Source: JADLHS01 sp964539515
Lineage (GTDB): Bacteria; Verrucomicrobiota; Verrucomicrobiia; Limisphaerales; JADLHS01
Direction: 5' to 3'
DNA: 7,080 nt
Assembly (NCBI GenBank): GCA_964539515.1
Contig: CAZIJO010000269.1
Span: 1-7,080, forward strand
Shown piece by piece: positions 1 to 6,856 of the stretch (positions within the stretch are counted from its first letter, which is position 1; each line of letters starts with the position of its first letter). The notes under the pieces are model-generated. The model was not told where the DNA came from. It ran no database searches and saw only the letters and a program-made list of their open reading frames with translations. The position numbers were made by a program, and so were the translations under genes.

Positions 1-2337
1 TTCAACCAGAACATGCCGTTCGACCAGTTCACGATTGAGCAGCTCGCGGGCGACTTATTGCCGAACGCCACGCTGGAGCAGAAAATCGCCACGGGCTTTA
101 ACCGCAACACCAAGATCAACGACGAGGGTGGCGGTGACGATGAGGAATACCGGACCAAGGCCGTGAAGGACCGGGTGGCCACCACCGGCACCACCTGGCT
201 CGGCCTCACGGTGATGTGCGCTGAATGTCACACTCACAAATACGACCCCATTTCCCAGGAGGAGTACTACCGGCTCTACGCTTTTTTCAACACCACCGCC
301 GACAAAGGCAATTACAGTCCGGATCCCGCGGTCGCCGTGCCTTCCCCACCGGTGGGCTCAATGGTGAATTACCTGCGTGATCGCCTCGCGAAAGTGCGGC
401 AGGAGCTGGCCGCGGCGGAACAACAACTCCCGACCGAACAGGCTGCGTGGGAACGAAAGATGGCGGGCCAGCCAAATGCCTGGGTGACGCTGGACCTGAC
501 CAATGCGATTTCCACAGGTGGCGCGACCTTTACGAATCTGCCCGATCAGTCCCTCCTCGCGACGGCCGTCAACCCCACCTACGACACGTACCAGATCGAA
601 GCGGAGACTGGCCTGAAGAATATTACGGCGGTTCTCCTGGAAGTCCTGCCCGATCCGAGCCTGCCCAAGAACGGGCCCGGCCGGTGGGGACAGACCGGCA
701 ATTTCATCCTGGACGAACTCGGCCTGACCGCCGCGCCGCGGTCGGGCACCGGGATCGCGCCGGAAACCGTTTTTTTCGGCCGGGCCACCGCCGATTGGGA
801 ACAGCAATATTACCGCGCGGAACACGCGGTGGATCGGAATCCCAAAACCGGATGGGCCATCGGCCCCCGTTTTGGCGAACGGCATTTTCTCATCGCAGAA
901 CTCAAATCTCCGTTGCATTTCGACTCGGGCGCGAAACTTGGTTTTCGCTTCGATTCGTACCACGGCAACAATCACACCGTGGGTCGGCTGCGGCTCTCGG
1001 TGACGAGCGAGTCGGATCCCGCCAAGCTTTGGCCCCTCCCGCTTGAAGTGAGCAGCTTGCTGGCGATCCCGGGAGCGGAAAGAACCCCGGAACAAAAACG
1101 ACAATTGGCGGCTTACTACCGGACCGTGTCTCCCACCATTCGCTCCCTCGAACGGGAGATCTTCCGGCTGAACGAGCGCGAGAACGAGCTCGCCAATCGC
1201 AAATACACCACGCTGGTGATGAAGGAACGCCCCGAGCCCCGGGCAACCTTCGTTCACGTGCGGGGAAATTTTCTGGAGAAAGGCAAGGAAGTCACGGCCG
1301 GGGTGCCGGCAGTTTTCCCGCCGTTGCCGGAGGATCAAGTGCCCAATCGCCTCGCCTTGGCCCGGTGGTTGGTGCGGGAGGATAATCCGCTCACCGCCCG
1401 CGTGACAGTGAACCGTTTCTGGGAACGCCTGTTTGGCGCCGGGATCGTCAAGACCAGTGAGGATTTTGGCAAGCAAGGCGAGGCGCCGTCGCATCCCGAA
1501 CTGCTGGACTGGCTCGCCTGCGAATTCGTCTCCCCGACCGTTTCGGATTCCGCAGCACGGATCACGCATCACCGCTGGGACGTAAAACACATTCTTAAAC
1601 TCATGGTCATGTCGGCCACCTATCGTCAAAGCGCGGCCGTGGATGACCAACGGTTGGAAAAAGATTTGTATAACCGGCTGCTGGCGCGCGGCCCCCGGTT
1701 TCGCATGGACGCCGAGATGATCCGCGACCAGGCGCTGGCGGTCAGCGGGCTGCTCAATCCGGCGATCGGCGGGCCGAGTGTCTATCCCGAACAAGTCCCT
1801 AATTTGTGGAAGGAACTGGGCTTCCTCCGGCCCGAGATCGGCATGGACGAATGGCCCACCAGCGAGGGGCCCGAACTTTACCGCCGCGGCCTCTACACCT
1901 TTTGGCGGCGCGTCTGCACGTATCCAACTTTCGCAACGTTCGACGCCCCGAGCCGCGATGTTTGTGTGTCGCGCCGGCCCCGGGCCAATACGCCACTGCA
2001 GGCACTGGCGGCCCTGAATGAACCAACCCTGCTGGAAGCAGCGCGGGTCCTGGCCCAGCGTATCATGTTGCAGGGCGGTTCTGATCCGGACCGGCAAATC
2101 GATTATGCCTTTCGTCTCTGCCTGGCCCGACCGCCGACCAAGCCGGAGCGGCAACGCCTGGTCAGCCTTTACGAACAACAGTTGAAAAGTTTTGAGCGCG
2201 ATGCCAAAGCCGCGGCCGAACTGGTCACTCATGGGGCCGCCGACCGCCCGGCTGGTCTGGATGTCCGCAGACTGGCGGCCTGGATGGTGGTCGCCAATGT
2301 GTTGCTCAATCTGGATGAGACGCTCACGAAAGGTTGA
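1..2337 (+). CDS. DUF1549/DUF1553 (PSCyt2-PSD1) protein, 5'-truncated by the window edge
   Basis: The reading frame is open from base 1, so the internal ATG at 13 is not the start; 778 codons are visible. Residue numbers here count from the window edge. Residues 1-100 are the end of a DUF1549 domain: 'FTIEQLAGDLLP', 'ATGFNRN', then a CAECH haem-c-type CxxCH motif (73-77) followed by 'KYDPISQEEYY'. A helical, probably coiled-coil stretch follows (about 121-155). Next is an all-beta insert (about 158-335) containing 'AVDRNPKTGWAIG' at 276, which resembles a discoidin/F5-8C-like carbohydrate-binding fold. A second helical segment (about 375-405) ends in 'TTLVMKE'. DUF1553 runs from about 421 to 750 ('NRLALARWLVREDNPLTAR', 'VNRFWERLFGAGIV', 'SHPELLDWLA', 'RRPRANTPLQALAALNEP'). 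Family members are usually exported and often begin with a PSCyt1 haem domain, which would lie off the left edge. The role is unknown; envelope electron transfer or polysaccharide processing is only inferred. It is co-transcribed with the DUF1501 gene downstream. Confidence 0.95.
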   Translation, partial: FNQNMPFDQFTIEQLAGDLLPNATLEQKIATGFNRNTKINDEGGGDDEEYRTKAVKDRVATTGTTWLGLTVMCAECHTHKYDPISQEEYYRLYAFFNTTADKGNYSPDPAVAVPSPPVGSMVNYLRDRLAKVRQELAAAEQQLPTEQAAWERKMAGQPNAWVTLDLTNAISTGGATFTNLPDQSLLATAVNPTYDTYQIEAETGLKNITAVLLEVLPDPSLPKNGPGRWGQTGNFILDELGLTAAPRSGTGIAPETVFFGRATADWEQQYYRAEHAVDRNPKTGWAIGPRFGERHFLIAELKSPLHFDSGAKLGFRFDSYHGNNHTVGRLRLSVTSESDPAKLWPLPLEVSSLLAIPGAERTPEQKRQLAAYYRTVSPTIRSLEREIFRLNERENELANRKYTTLVMKERPEPRATFVHVRGNFLEKGKEVTAGVPAVFPPLPEDQVPNRLALARWLVREDNPLTARVTVNRFWERLFGAGIVKTSEDFGKQGEAPSHPELLDWLACEFVSPTVSDSAARITHHRWDVKHILKLMVMSATYRQSAAVDDQRLEKDLYNRLLARGPRFRMDAEMIRDQALAVSGLLNPAIGGPSVYPEQVPNLWKELGFLRPEIGMDEWPTSEGPELYRRGLYTFWRRVCTYPTFATFDAPSRDVCVSRRPRANTPLQALAALNEPTLLEAARVLAQRIMLQGGSDPDRQIDYAFRLCLARPPTKPERQRLVSLYEQQLKSFERDAKAAAELVTHGAADRPAGLDVRRLAAWMVVANVLLNLDETLTKG
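2328..2333 (+). promoter_or_regulatory. Ribosome binding site for the DUF1501 gene
   Basis: GAAAGG lies inside the last codons of the upstream gene, six bases before the ATG at 2340. This favours ATG 2340 over the in-frame TTG at 2334, which has no properly spaced site and overlaps the upstream stop codon. The arrangement fits translational coupling of the two genes. Confidence 0.6.
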
Positions 2338-2339
2338 AT

Positions 2340-3785
2340 ATGTTTGCACCGGATCTGGAAAATTTGAAATACGTCACCCGCCGGAAGTTCTTTCAACAAT
2401 GCGGCACCGGCATGGGGGCGCTGGCGTTGGGTTCGCTCCTGAATGAAAAGTTGTTCGCCGCCCCGGCACGGGACGCGGGGGCCGCCGTGCTGCCCGGCAC
2501 TCATTTCGCGCCGAAGGCCAAAAATATCATTTACCTGTTCCAATCCGGCGGGCCGTCCCACCTCGACCTGTTTGATTACAAACCGGAACTCATCAAGCGG
2601 AATGGCCAGAAGATGCCGGATGAAATCCTGAAGAACATTCGGCTCGCGCAGATTGGCAAGGATGCCGCCCTGCTCGGCACGAGTTACAAGTTTCAGCAAT
2701 ACGGCAAGTCGGGGGTATGGCTCTCCGAACTGTTGCCGCAGCTGGCGACCATCGTGGACGACGTCGCCTTCGTTCAGGGCTTTTATTCGGAAGCGTTCAA
2801 CCACGATCCGGCCACGTTGTTCATGAATACCGGTGCGCAACTGTCCGGCCGGCCCAGCATGGGATCGTGGTTCAGTTACGGTCTCGGCAGCGAGAGCAAG
2901 GATTTGCCGGCCTTCGTGGTGATGACCACGGGCGTCGGTCAGCCGCTCACCAACAATGCCTGGGGCAGTGGTTTTCTCCCGACGGTGCATCAGGGCGTGC
3001 AGTTGCGTTCGCAGGGCGACCCCGTCCTATTCGTCTCCAATCCCGCCGGGATGAACGCGGAACGCCGACGGCAGTCGCTCGACGCCGTGCGCGATCTGAA
3101 CCAGATGCGCTACGATGTGCTGCGGGATCCGGAAATTGCCACCCGCATTTCGGCGTATGAACTCGCTTACAAGATGCAGACGAGTGTGCCCGACGTGATG
3201 GATATTTCGAAAGAACCGGCGAGCATGCATGAGGCGTATGCCACGACGCCGGGCCGCGCTTCATTTGCGAACAACTGTCTGCTCGCGCGCCGGTTGGTCG
3301 AGCGGGGCGTGCGCTTCGTTCAGTTGTATCATCGCGGCTGGGATCATCACGGCGGCCCGGATGGCAACCTGGTTTTTGACCTGAAGAAACGTTGCCTCGA
3401 AACCGACCAACCCACTGTTGCCCTGATCAAGGACCTCAAAGAGCGCGGGCTGCTGGACGAAACTCTGGTGATCTGGGGTGGTGAGTTCGGCCGGACCCCC
3501 ATGATGCAAGGCAGCTTGAAGCCCGACAATATCGGCCGCGACCATCACCCGCACGGCTACACTGTCTGGCTGGCCGGCGGTGGCATCAAGCCCGGTATCA
3601 TCCATGGCAAGACGGATGACTTCGGCTTTTACGCGACGGAAGACAAAGTCCACGTCCACGATCTGCACGCCACGATTTTGCACCTGTTCGGCTTGAACCA
3701 CACCCAGCTGACCTACCGCTTCCAGGGCCGCGACTTCCGTTTGACCGACGTGCATGGCGAAGTGGTCAAAGCGCTACTGGCTTAG
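2340..3785 (+). CDS. DUF1501 family protein with Tat signal (sulfatase/alkaline-phosphatase-like fold)
   Basis: This is a complete 481-residue protein, the usual length for DUF1501. The start at ATG 2340 is set by the GAAAGG site upstream. The N-terminus carries a twin-arginine signal: 'TRRKFF' at residues 13-18, then a hydrophobic stretch (about 22-34, 'GTGMGALALGSLL'), so the protein is probably exported folded. Family landmarks in order are 'SGGPSHLDLFDYKP' (69-82), 'WDHHGG' (334-339), 'WGGEFGRTP' (379-387), 'GRDHHPHG' (399-406), 'HVHDLHAT' (438-445), and a C-terminus with 'RFQGRDFRLTDVHG'. The conserved Asp and His residues are where metal ligands would be expected in the alkaline-phosphatase superfamily; this assignment is from family knowledge, not proven here. 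It starts two bases after the stop of the DUF1549/DUF1553 gene, the standard partner in PVC bacteria. The enzymatic substrate is not known. Confidence 0.95.
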   Translation: MFAPDLENLKYVTRRKFFQQCGTGMGALALGSLLNEKLFAAPARDAGAAVLPGTHFAPKAKNIIYLFQSGGPSHLDLFDYKPELIKRNGQKMPDEILKNIRLAQIGKDAALLGTSYKFQQYGKSGVWLSELLPQLATIVDDVAFVQGFYSEAFNHDPATLFMNTGAQLSGRPSMGSWFSYGLGSESKDLPAFVVMTTGVGQPLTNNAWGSGFLPTVHQGVQLRSQGDPVLFVSNPAGMNAERRRQSLDAVRDLNQMRYDVLRDPEIATRISAYELAYKMQTSVPDVMDISKEPASMHEAYATTPGRASFANNCLLARRLVERGVRFVQLYHRGWDHHGGPDGNLVFDLKKRCLETDQPTVALIKDLKERGLLDETLVIWGGEFGRTPMMQGSLKPDNIGRDHHPHGYTVWLAGGGIKPGIIHGKTDDFGFYATEDKVHVHDLHATILHLFGLNHTQLTYRFQGRDFRLTDVHGEVVKALLA

Positions 3786-4084
3786 CAATTGGTTAAACAC
3801 CGCTCCCCGCGTAGCCACCGACATAGGGCCGCGCACATTTTCCGGGGAAACCGATGAACGACCGGCGCGGACCCTCGATTGCGGCTGCGGCTTCAAGGTT
3901 CTGAGATCGAGAGCTCGCAGTGGAAAGCGGGATGCCCGCGTTGATCATGGCGGGCGCCGGGGATGTCAGTCTAGTCGTCCATTTCAAGGAATGCATTGGG
4001 TCGGTCAAGGCCATCTGGCCCCGGCGGGATTTGAGAATCTCAGACGGGGCTCCCCTTCCTGGTGAAATTTCAATGCTGCCCACG
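3786..4084. other. Convergent intergenic spacer, no convincing gene
   Basis: This 299-base gap separates the ends of two convergent genes. Open frames through it (for example 3793-4161 minus, 3754-4065 plus and 3920-4177 plus) run into the neighbouring genes in the wrong frame, have no ribosome binding site and resemble no family I know. The spacer contains a 6-bp hairpin at 3934-3955 (GCCCGC / GCGGGC with a 10-base loop) and a nested hairpin at 4018-4050. Neither is followed by a T-tract on either strand. The sequence could be a dispersed non-coding repeat or a decayed remnant, but nothing in the window establishes this. Confidence 0.6.
4018..4050. terminator. Possible hairpin terminator between convergent genes (weak)
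   Basis: The outer stem GCCCCG (4018-4023) pairs with CGGGGC (4045-4050), and an inner short stem TGAG/CTCA lies around 4032-4042. It sits between the ends of two convergent genes, where a bidirectional terminator would be expected. No run of T follows on either strand, so it does not meet the criteria for an intrinsic terminator; termination may be Rho-dependent instead. Confidence 0.2.
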
Positions 4085-4308
4085 CTACTGCCGGGCCCGG
4101 TAGAATCCAGCGGGAGAGGGCGGATTGGGATCTTGAAACTGGGCGGAACCATTCGCGCCAATCAGCAGCGCGCTTAGATTTGTCCAGGGACCGGTGGGCT
4201 GCAGGGCCCGCTCGATGGCCCAGGAGGAATTCGGAGCACCCGACAACGTCAGATTCACCTTGGGCGGGATGGTTGACAGCAGATGGATTGCGATTTCAGG
4301 CCGCCAAA
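4085..4308 (-). repeat. Copy A of a 224-bp sequence duplicated at the right edge
   Basis: This segment, encoding the C-terminal 73 residues plus stop of the SBBP protein, aligns without gaps to 6857-7080 in the same orientation. I count about 21 base differences by eye, roughly 90% identity. Similarity stops at the stop codon: the sequences below 4085 and below 6857 are unrelated. Confidence 0.9.
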
Positions 4309-5719
4309 CATATTTCACGGTGACGAAATCAGAGTCGCCTCCGCTCCCAACTGAAGACCCCGTCACAAAAACGTTGCCGCTACCGTCCACCGCCACGGCG
4401 GAAGCGAAGTCATAGCCGTTCCCCGGTCCGTAGTAGCGGTTGGTCCACAGGGGCACGCCCGCGCCCGAATACGCAATCGTCGCGTAATCATAACCGCCTC
4501 CGCTGGGTGTAAACCCTGAATACCCCGTCACAAAAACGTTGCCGCTGCCGTCCACCGCCACGGCGGTGGCTTGGTCATAACTGTTCTCTGGTCCGTCGTA
4601 GCGGTTGGTCCACAGCGGAACGCCCGCGCCTGAATACGCAATCGTCGCGTAGTCAGGATAGCCGCTGCTATATGAAGCCCCCGTCACAAAAACGTTGCCG
4701 CTGGCGTCCACCGTCACGGCGGTGGCTACGTGATAGTTGTTGTTCGGTCCGTCGTAGCGGTTGGTCCAGAGCGGCACGCCCGCGCCCGAATACGCGATCG
4801 TCGCGTAATCGCCTCCTGAAGACCCCGTCACAAACACGTTGCCATTGCCGTCCACCGCCACGGCATTGGCTTGGTCATCGTTGTTGTCTGGTCCATTGTA
4901 GCGGTTGGTCCACAGTGGCACGCCGGTGCCCGAATACGCGATCGTCGCGTGATCATAACCGCCTCCGCTGCCAAATGAAGACCCCGTCACAAATACGTTG
5001 CCGCTGCCGTCCACTGCCACAGCTTTGGCAATGTCGGGATAGTTCTCCGGTCCATTGTAGCGGTTGGTCCACAGCGGCACGCCCGCGCCCGAATACGCGA
5101 TCGTCGCGTAATCCTCATTACCTCCGCTGCCATCATATGAATACCCCGTCACAAACACGTTGCCGCTAGCGTCCACCGCCAAGGCGCGAGCTAAGTCATT
5201 GCCGTTCTCTGGTCCGTTGTAGCGGTTGGTCCACAGCGGCACGCCCGAGCCCGAATACGCAATCGTCGCGTAATCATAATTGCCTCCGCTGCCAGTCGAA
5301 TCTCCCGTCACAAACACGTTGCCGCTAGCGTCCACCGCCACGGCATAGGCTTGGTGATAGCCGTTGGCAGGTCCATTGTAGCGGTTGGTCCACAGCGGCA
5401 CGCCCGAGCCCGAATACTTGATGATCAGCATGTCTGACCCGCTGCCGGCTTGATTGTGCGTTGTGGCGCCGGCCACGATGACGTTACCGGCGGCATCAGT
5501 CACGACTTTGTAGGCGCGGTCTTCGGATCCGGCCTCAGACCCGTAGCGTTGCACCCAGGCTTCGGTTACGGCTGCCTGGGCTGGCGGAGGCTCGAACGCA
5601 ATCGTAGCGGACGCCAGGAGGCCGGTCCAAAGGCAGGCGCGGCGGAAGCTAAGCTGCCGGGTGGTGGCGATGGTTCGAGCGTGGACCGCGAGGGCGGCGG
5701 AGATTGAGTTCGTTTTCAT
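4085..5719 (-). CDS. Secreted SBBP-type beta-propeller repeat protein with FYRARQ C-terminal domain
   Basis: The protein has 544 residues. The N-terminus has a long charged n-region (1-27, with RR at 26-27), a hydrophobic core (about 28-41) and a likely signal-peptidase site after AQA near residue 49. Repeats follow. One is divergent (55-109, 'WVQRYG...'), then six are nearly identical, starting at W110, W163, W217, W270, W318 and W370. An eighth (425-470) ends without the 'YSGxGVPL' linker. Each has the form WTNRYxGP, then 'DxSGNVFVTG', a variable loop, and DYATIAYSG. This matches SBBP (seven-bladed beta-propeller) repeats, so an eight-unit propeller is plausible. Residues 472-544 form a separate C-terminal domain ('SSWAIERA', 'GPWTNL', 'GFYRARQ') that recurs in the partial gene at the right edge. 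The only ATG near the signal peptide is the one used, and no Shine-Dalgarno site precedes it. The protein probably acts outside the cytoplasm, perhaps in binding or adhesion; no catalytic motif is visible. Confidence 0.9.
   Translation of the reverse strand: MKTNSISAALAVHARTIATTRQLSFRRACLWTGLLASATIAFEPPPAQAAVTEAWVQRYGSEAGSEDRAYKVVTDAAGNVIVAGATTHNQAGSGSDMLIIKYSGSGVPLWTNRYNGPANGYHQAYAVAVDASGNVFVTGDSTGSGGNYDYATIAYSGSGVPLWTNRYNGPENGNDLARALAVDASGNVFVTGYSYDGSGGNEDYATIAYSGAGVPLWTNRYNGPENYPDIAKAVAVDGSGNVFVTGSSFGSGGGYDHATIAYSGTGVPLWTNRYNGPDNNDDQANAVAVDGNGNVFVTGSSGGDYATIAYSGAGVPLWTNRYDGPNNNYHVATAVTVDASGNVFVTGASYSSGYPDYATIAYSGAGVPLWTNRYDGPENSYDQATAVAVDGSGNVFVTGYSGFTPSGGGYDYATIAYSGAGVPLWTNRYYGPGNGYDFASAVAVDGSGNVFVTGSSVGSGGDSDFVTVKYVWRPEIAIHLLSTIPPKVNLTLSGAPNSSWAIERALQPTGPWTNLSALLIGANGSAQFQDPNPPSPAGFYRARQ
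4310..5557 (-). repeat. In-frame tandem repeats of about 144-165 bp encoding SBBP units
   Basis: Eight consecutive units lie within the gene, counted from the W codons at 5557, 5392, 5233, 5071, 4912, 4768, 4612 and 4447. The unit nearest the gene start is diverged. The other seven share almost identical DNA around the WTNRY, GNVFVTG and DYATIAYSG codons. Unit lengths are 55, 53, 54, 53, 48, 52, 55 and 46 codons. Almost all the length variation falls in one loop between GNVFVTG and the DYAT strand. The high DNA similarity suggests recent expansion by duplication or gene conversion. The units are contiguous coding sequence, not spacer-separated repeats. Confidence 0.9.
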
Positions 5720-5727
5720 AAGATTCT

Positions 5728-5809
5728 TGGTTTTTGGTTTTTTCAGGCGACGAGCGCCTGGTTTGTTGTGTCACCGGTCCAAGGCGTTTTCCGCATCCCA
5801 ATCACGCCA
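5728..5809 (-). promoter_or_regulatory. Conserved leader, copy 1, before the SBBP gene
   Basis: About 82 bases ending eight bases before the ATG closely match 6707-6787, the leader of the next gene. On the plus-strand text it contains a GGTTTTTGG tract, a hairpin at 5744-5760 (CAGGCG, loop ACGAG, CGCCTG), a 25-base block identical in both copies (5768-5792, containing the palindrome ACCGGT), and a dyad GGCGT (5783-5787) / ACGCC (5804-5808) with a 16-base gap. An AT-rich stretch (5819-5831) lies just upstream of the dyad in the sense of transcription and could hold a -10-like element. No convincing sigma-70 or sigma-54 boxes were found. It may be a promoter with operator, or a structured 5' UTR. 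Confidence 0.6.
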
Positions 5810-5940
5810 CGGGATTGGAAATATTTATTGATGGGGGAAAAGGCGTAAAGGCCTCCTTAAGCATTCTTCACAAGTCCACGCCGGTTTCTCCATCCCAAAG
5901 GGATTGAAAAAGGGAAGCACGAGCCAAGCATGCCAGAACT

Positions 5941-6699
5941 TCATTGTCCGACGATGCGATAGAACTCAGCCTGGTGTTCCAAGGCCAGAGCCACCGGTGG
6001 AACAGCATTAGTCAAAACGTCCGTCCAATCTCCCAATGTTAAATCGGTCGCGCGCTGCACGCGGTAAGGCGGTACGCCTCCCGTCCAGTTCAAGGTGACG
6101 CCGGAACCCTGCAAGACCAGCGTCGCCCGCAGGGCCAAGGTGACCTGGACCGCATCGAGCAAGATGCCGCCGGGGACGCCAACGCGGACATTGGTCAATG
6201 GAGTAAACTCCAAACTGGTCGTGTTCGTAACCGCGGTAAACTGCCCATTGAATGCACTCCATTTGAAGTCGGTGGAGACAGCGCCGGTGTGAGTGAATGT
6301 CTGATTCAGGCGATCTCCCAACCCGTCGAAGAGGCGAACTCTCGCCAACGCCGGCCCCGGAGCAGCGGGCTCGGCGGGGTTGTCGGTGTAGGCAAAGGTG
6401 ACTGTGTAGAGCGAGCCAGGAGTGGTGGCGAAGGCTTGGGTGAGTCGCCCATGGAGGTCGAGCATCTGGACGCCCGCGAATGCCGGGCCGGTGAGGAAGC
6501 CATTGCCGACGGCGTCGCCCACCTCCACGTAGGGCGAGCCAACGACCCAGGGCGCAAGGGTGTTCTGGCCGGCATAGATGTACATATAGGTGGGCGTATC
6601 CGGGGTCTCAAAACTTCCGTTGACGATGAACTGAGCATTGGTGGAATAGATCGCAGTGGCAAAGGCCGCGGCGAAAACGAGAAACGTCGCTTTTTTCAT
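5941..6699 (-). CDS. Secreted DUF642 / choice-of-anchor-C-like protein
   Basis: The protein has 252 residues. The signal peptide is clear: MKK, a hydrophobic core (4-18), and probable cleavage after TNA at 22. The mature part opens with 'FIVNGSFETP' (24-33), followed by 'LAPWVVGSPYVEV', 'GVQMLDLHGRLTQ', 'TTPGSLYTVTFAYTDNP' and 'GGILLDAVQVTL'. This order (NGSFE, a tryptophan-containing strand, G..xLDL.G...Q, TPG..Y.vtF, lDxV.v) is that of DUF642 / choice-of-anchor-C proteins, which are galactose-binding-like jelly rolls. The last ~55 residues ('VTLNWTGGVPPYRVQRATD', 'GDWTDV', 'EFYRIVGQ') form a separate C-terminal segment that resembles, loosely, the one in the flanking SBBP proteins. The likely role is extracellular or surface carbohydrate binding; no enzyme motif is seen. 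The gene lies between two SBBP genes on the same strand, with a 221-base gap to the gene downstream, so it is probably transcribed from its own leader. Confidence 0.87.
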   Translation of the reverse strand: MKKATFLVFAAAFATAIYSTNAQFIVNGSFETPDTPTYMYIYAGQNTLAPWVVGSPYVEVGDAVGNGFLTGPAFAGVQMLDLHGRLTQAFATTPGSLYTVTFAYTDNPAEPAAPGPALARVRLFDGLGDRLNQTFTHTGAVSTDFKWSAFNGQFTAVTNTTSLEFTPLTNVRVGVPGGILLDAVQVTLALRATLVLQGSGVTLNWTGGVPPYRVQRATDLTLGDWTDVLTNAVPPVALALEHQAEFYRIVGQ

Positions 6700-6706
6700 G
6701 GTTTAC

Positions 6707-6787
6707 TGGTTTTTGGTTTTTCAGGCGACGAAAGCCTGTTGTGTCGTGTCACCGGTCCAAGGCGTTTTCCACCGCCCAATCACGCCA
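6707..6787 (-). promoter_or_regulatory. Conserved leader, copy 2, before the DUF642-like gene
   Basis: About 81 bases ending seven bases before the ATG at 6699 match copy 1 at 5728-5809. The hairpin recurs at 6722-6738 (CAGGC...GCCTG; the sixth pair of copy 1 is replaced by a G-A mismatch). The identical 25-base block is at 6746-6770, and the GGCGT/ACGCC dyad at 6761-6765 and 6782-6786 keeps its 16-base gap. The closing tract before the start codon, read on the coding strand, is A-rich (GAAAAACCAAAAACCAG) and has no Shine-Dalgarno sequence. The homology ends at or just before the ATG: the coding regions that follow are unrelated. Confidence 0.6.
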
Positions 6788-6856
6788 AAGATTTTGAAAT
6801 AGTTTTGAGGCTTGGTTCTTCGTTCCCCTGACACCCTTCCCTTGACGATTTCACTT

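Noticed and set aside
2334..2336. TTG as the start of the DUF1501 gene
   Set aside because: It overlaps the upstream stop codon and directly abuts the GAAAGG site with no spacing. ATG 2340 has correct spacing to that site.
358..2349. 663-codon open frame on the minus strand
   Set aside because: It lies antisense to a well-conserved DUF1553 coding region, resembles no family, and is explained by the high GC content and codon structure of the true gene.
2229..2990. 253-codon open frame on the minus strand
   Set aside because: It is antisense to the end of the DUF1553 gene and the start of the DUF1501 gene, both clearly real. It has no recognisable domain.
4672..5169. Plus-strand open frame with repeated RPNTRSSR-type segments
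   Set aside because: Its internal repetition is only the SBBP repeat DNA read on the wrong strand. The minus-strand reading gives a signal peptide and a known repeat family.
4310..5557. Regular repeats that could suggest a CRISPR array
   Set aside because: The repeats are 144-165 bp, in frame, contiguous and coding, with no short repeat/spacer alternation.
5791..5810. Possible sigma-54 promoter (TGGCGTG followed by GC) in the conserved leader
   Set aside because: The GG and GC elements are two bases too far apart in copy 1 and the TTGC box is missing in both copies.
5852..5858. Perfect AAGGAGG Shine-Dalgarno-like sequence on the minus strand
   Set aside because: No start codon follows at a usable distance. 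The only nearby frame (ATG just upstream, about 20 codons) has no support.
5892..5904. ATCCC-AAA-GGGAT hairpin as a terminator for the DUF642-like gene
   Set aside because: The stem is only 5 bp. On the minus strand the T-tract comes before the hairpin instead of after it, so it does not fit an intrinsic terminator.
6289..6831. 180-codon open frame on the plus strand
   Set aside because: It is antisense to the DUF642-like gene and its leader, with no recognisable motif.
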